Shown here one piece after another: positions 61,943 to 64,000 of a DNA stretch of 64,000 nucleotides. Source of the DNA: Exiguobacterium sp. Leaf196. GTDB taxonomy: Bacteria > Bacillota > Bacilli > Exiguobacteriales > Exiguobacteriaceae. A model generated the notes under the pieces. It ran no database searches and was not told the DNA's origin. It worked only from the letters and a program-made list of their open reading frames with translations. Position numbers and translations under genes: made by a program. The stretch spans positions 323,908 through 387,907 of the forward strand of contig NZ_LMPV01000001.1 in the NCBI RefSeq assembly GCF_001423965.1, read 5' to 3'. Position 1 is the first letter of the stretch. Each line of letters starts with the position of its first letter.

Positions 61943-63115
61943 TTACGACACGTGTCGTTTTTCTATAGAGGAACGTGCCAATACCTGGCGAGCCGGTCGC
62001 CACATCAATAAGGAGAGGACTCCTGCGAGCGCATAAACAATCTCGATCGCAAACACATCGGCAAGCCATCCGAACAGCAGACTACCGAGACAGAAGCAGA
62101 GTGCATACACGGTTTGTTGCACGCTGTAGACATATGGTAACCGTTCGAGTGGTGTCGTCGTTTGCAACAACGTATTTAGCTCAATCGCCCGGAGTTGACT
62201 GGCGAAGCCTTGAACTAGACAAGCGATCACAGCAAGTGTGACGACGGGAGCAAAAGCGAACAAGAAGGTCGCAGCGATCGATAAGCCGATACTGCGATAA
62301 AGCAACGAACGCGTACCATGACGACGTAACATCATGTAACTACCGGCAATCATGCTCAGCAGATAGAAGGCGTTCAAGATACCCCACCAGCGTTCCGATA
62401 GCTGAAAATGAGTGTCGATGTAGACGAGGAACAGAGCAGAAATCCAAGCCGTACTGACGAACGCATCGATTCCAACGAGAAACGTGTTGGCTTTCGCGAA
62501 AGGATGCGATTGCGTGTAGCGAATACTCGACCGGAAGGAGACATCTTCACCATCCATTGCGGGATCGGGTAGTGAGCGGACGCTTCGGTAGAACAGATAG
62601 CTGATGAGACTCGCACCTAAAAACAGAGCAGTTGAGACGGACAAGACGGAAAGAGGCGATAACAGGCTGACCAGAATGGCACCGAGCGGCCACATGATAA
62701 GCTGAATCACTTGATTCGAACCTTGTACGAGACTGTTAGATTTCTGGACATCCTGACACAGTCGAGGGATGAAGGCACTTTCGATCGGTCGAGCAAATCC
62801 GTCGAAGAAAGCGATACATCCAACGAGTGCGAGGATAAGTGGCAGTGGTAAATCAAATCCCCAAATAATGCCTAACAAGATTGTTTTGAGGAGTTGACTA
62901 CCAAACAACAAGGAGGCATGGGGAACACGTTGAGCGACTTGGGCGAATAAAAAGCCGCTTCCTGTCATGCCTGCTGTGACGAGAACGGGAAATAGGGCAG
63001 CGAGACTCGCTTGCCCTGTCGTTTGATAAATCATCGCGATCAGAGAGACGATATAGAGCGCATCTCCCGCATTCGCAATCCATTGACTGACCAATAAAAG
63101 CGTAAACCGGTTCAT
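61943..63115 (-). CDS. MFS transporter, MefA/EntS-like (MFS_3)
   Basis: 390 residues with about 12 membrane helices. The start NRFTLLLVSQWIANAGDALY and later FFDGFARPIESAFIPRLCQ, with QGSNQVIQLIMWPLGAILV, match the MFS_3 group that includes macrolide efflux (MefA) and enterobactin exporters. Substrate unknown. The ATG follows ATGGAGGTC. It converges with the damaged MFS gene. Confidence 0.88.
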   Translation of the reverse strand: MNRFTLLLVSQWIANAGDALYIVSLIAMIYQTTGQASLAALFPVLVTAGMTGSGFLFAQVAQRVPHASLLFGSQLLKTILLGIIWGFDLPLPLILALVGCIAFFDGFARPIESAFIPRLCQDVQKSNSLVQGSNQVIQLIMWPLGAILVSLLSPLSVLSVSTALFLGASLISYLFYRSVRSLPDPAMDGEDVSFRSSIRYTQSHPFAKANTFLVGIDAFVSTAWISALFLVYIDTHFQLSERWWGILNAFYLLSMIAGSYMMLRRHGTRSLLYRSIGLSIAATFLFAFAPVVTLAVIACLVQGFASQLRAIELNTLLQTTTPLERLPYVYSVQQTVYALCFCLGSLLFGWLADVFAIEIVYALAGVLSLLMWRPARQVLARSSIEKRHVS

Positions 63116-63229
63116 TCTGAATGACCTCCATATCGTACGTATTTAGTTAGGAGTGAGAATTCAGAATGATTTACATTGGACGCCCTCATTTCATGTTTTT
63201 TTCTAGTGTAAGAGGAAAAAAATGGATTG

Positions 63230-64000
63230 TCAATCAGAATCGTGATGGGATTTCAGTACAACGGGTGTAAAGGGATCAACCATCGACGTCGCGGCTGCTT
63301 CGTCTTGAACACGAGATGCCGACCCCTTGATTGGTTTTAGTTGCTGGCGGAAGCGGAAAGCCCGTTCGAGTCGACTCATGAATAGATTGCTGAAGAAGAC
63401 AATCAATGCTAGTCCAATGAGCGGAACGAGGAACATATGGTTGAGCCAAGACGTCGCCGAAAACTGGTTGAAGTAATAGCCAAACATCGAGGACCACTCA
63501 AAGATTGTTGGCATGACACCCTCATATAAATTGACTGTTCCGGCAAAGAAAATACCTAAGAGCGATAAATGGATCAGCAACATTAGCGTTTGGATGAATT
63601 GTTGCATGAAGACGATCGTCAACGTCGGAATGAGGTGTGGCAAAATATGGCGTCTGAAACGATGCCATGGACTACCACCCAGCGTCTGGGCGACGATCAT
63701 GAACTCTTGACTAAGCAACTGACGAGTCTCAGCAATCAGGTAGAGTGATAACGAAGGTAGACCGAGTAAAATCAGGATGATCAATTCAAACGAGACACGA
63801 TCGAATAATGATGGGACCACCGTCGAATCCATGAAAACAAGAGATGAAAATAAAAGCAGTAAAGAAACGAGAGACAGTGGTAAAACTAAAAACCCATCAA
63901 GGATAAGTTTCAAGTATCGATTGACACGAGCAGTTCGAAAAGCTAGCGGAATCGCGATGACCAGTGAAAGAAACATCCGACTAAGAGCAACGAGGATACA
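63230..64000 (-). CDS. ABC transporter permease (binding-protein-dependent type), partial
   Basis: The frame stays open to the last base of the window, so the start is missing; 256 codons are visible. It contains about five membrane segments and the ATPase-contacting EAA loop VAQTLGGSPWHRFRRHILPHLIPTL, typical of BPD_transp_1 permeases of the Opp/Dpp or spermidine type. A methionine at 63976 lies inside the first visible helix and is not the start. A basic tail with HHDSD ends the protein. Substrate unknown. The gap 63116-63229 holds no further gene. Confidence 0.8.
   Translation of the reverse strand, partial: CILVALSRMFLSLVIAIPLAFRTARVNRYLKLILDGFLVLPLSLVSLLLLFSSLVFMDSTVVPSLFDRVSFELIILILLGLPSLSLYLIAETRQLLSQEFMIVAQTLGGSPWHRFRRHILPHLIPTLTIVFMQQFIQTLMLLIHLSLLGIFFAGTVNLYEGVMPTIFEWSSMFGYYFNQFSATSWLNHMFLVPLIGLALIVFFSNLFMSRLERAFRFRQQLKPIKGSASRVQDEAAATSMVDPFTPVVLKSHHDSD

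Noticed and set aside
1..64000. tRNA/rRNA genes, CRISPR arrays, insertion sequences or prophage
   Set aside because: No clover-leaf sequences with CCA ends, no regularly spaced direct repeats, and no transposase, integrase or phage structural genes were seen.

Overview
The window looks like chromosome of a low-to-mid GC Gram-positive of the order Bacillales. Gene order follows the Bacillus subtilis dxs-yqxC-ahrC-recN-spo0A, yqzF-bkdR-ptb-bcd-buk-lpdV-bkdAA-bkdAB-bkdB, artPQR, yqjA and yqjE-rnz neighbourhoods, with strong AGGAGG ribosome binding sites and U-tailed terminators. spo0A and spo0M are present, but spoIVB, which lies between recN and spo0A in sporulating Bacillus, is missing. That fits a non-sporulating genus such as Exiguobacterium (inference; no rRNA gene is in the window). 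I saw no tRNA, rRNA, insertion sequence, prophage or CRISPR array. Layout: (1) 1-4.2 kb, the end of dxs, then tlyA, argR, recN and spo0A. (2) 4.9-5.5 kb, a strong promoter, about 500 nt of densely structured non-coding sequence and a terminator: a candidate large structured RNA. (3) 5.5-15.5 kb, the branched-chain keto-acid regulon: bkdR, binding palindromes, a textbook sigma-54 promoter, then seven catabolic genes. (4) 15.5-22.5 kb, two tandem tryptophan T-boxes and a complete trpEGDCFBA operon with 4-nt overlaps. (5) 22.5-35.7 kb, cell-wall genes (PBP3-type transpeptidase, M23 peptidase, NagZ), a lipid kinase, an ABC-F protein behind an attenuator with a leader peptide, a TPP riboswitch with tenA, spo0M and a methyltransferase. 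(6) 35.7-46.5 kb, bacilliredoxin, an arginine-type ABC transporter behind an ARG box and a cre-like site, a ZIP transporter, a dienoyl-CoA reductase behind a FadR-like site, ppaC, an N-acetylglucosaminidase, yqjA-like and yqjE genes, and a 35-residue membrane miniprotein. (7) 46.6-51.4 kb, rnz followed by an overlapping cluster coding for a membrane protein, a DUF4430 lipoprotein and ECF transporter T, A and S subunits. The fused ATPase appears to hold only one complete composite site. (8) 51.4-64 kb, an SDR, several transporters (one with a broken 5' end), topoisomerase III, a large orphan histidine kinase and a truncated ABC permease. Best candidates for something undescribed: the structured RNA at 4932-5488, the DUF4430-ECF cluster at 47522-51364, the ABC-F attenuator at 28883-29110, and the folded intergenic element at 40756-40905.
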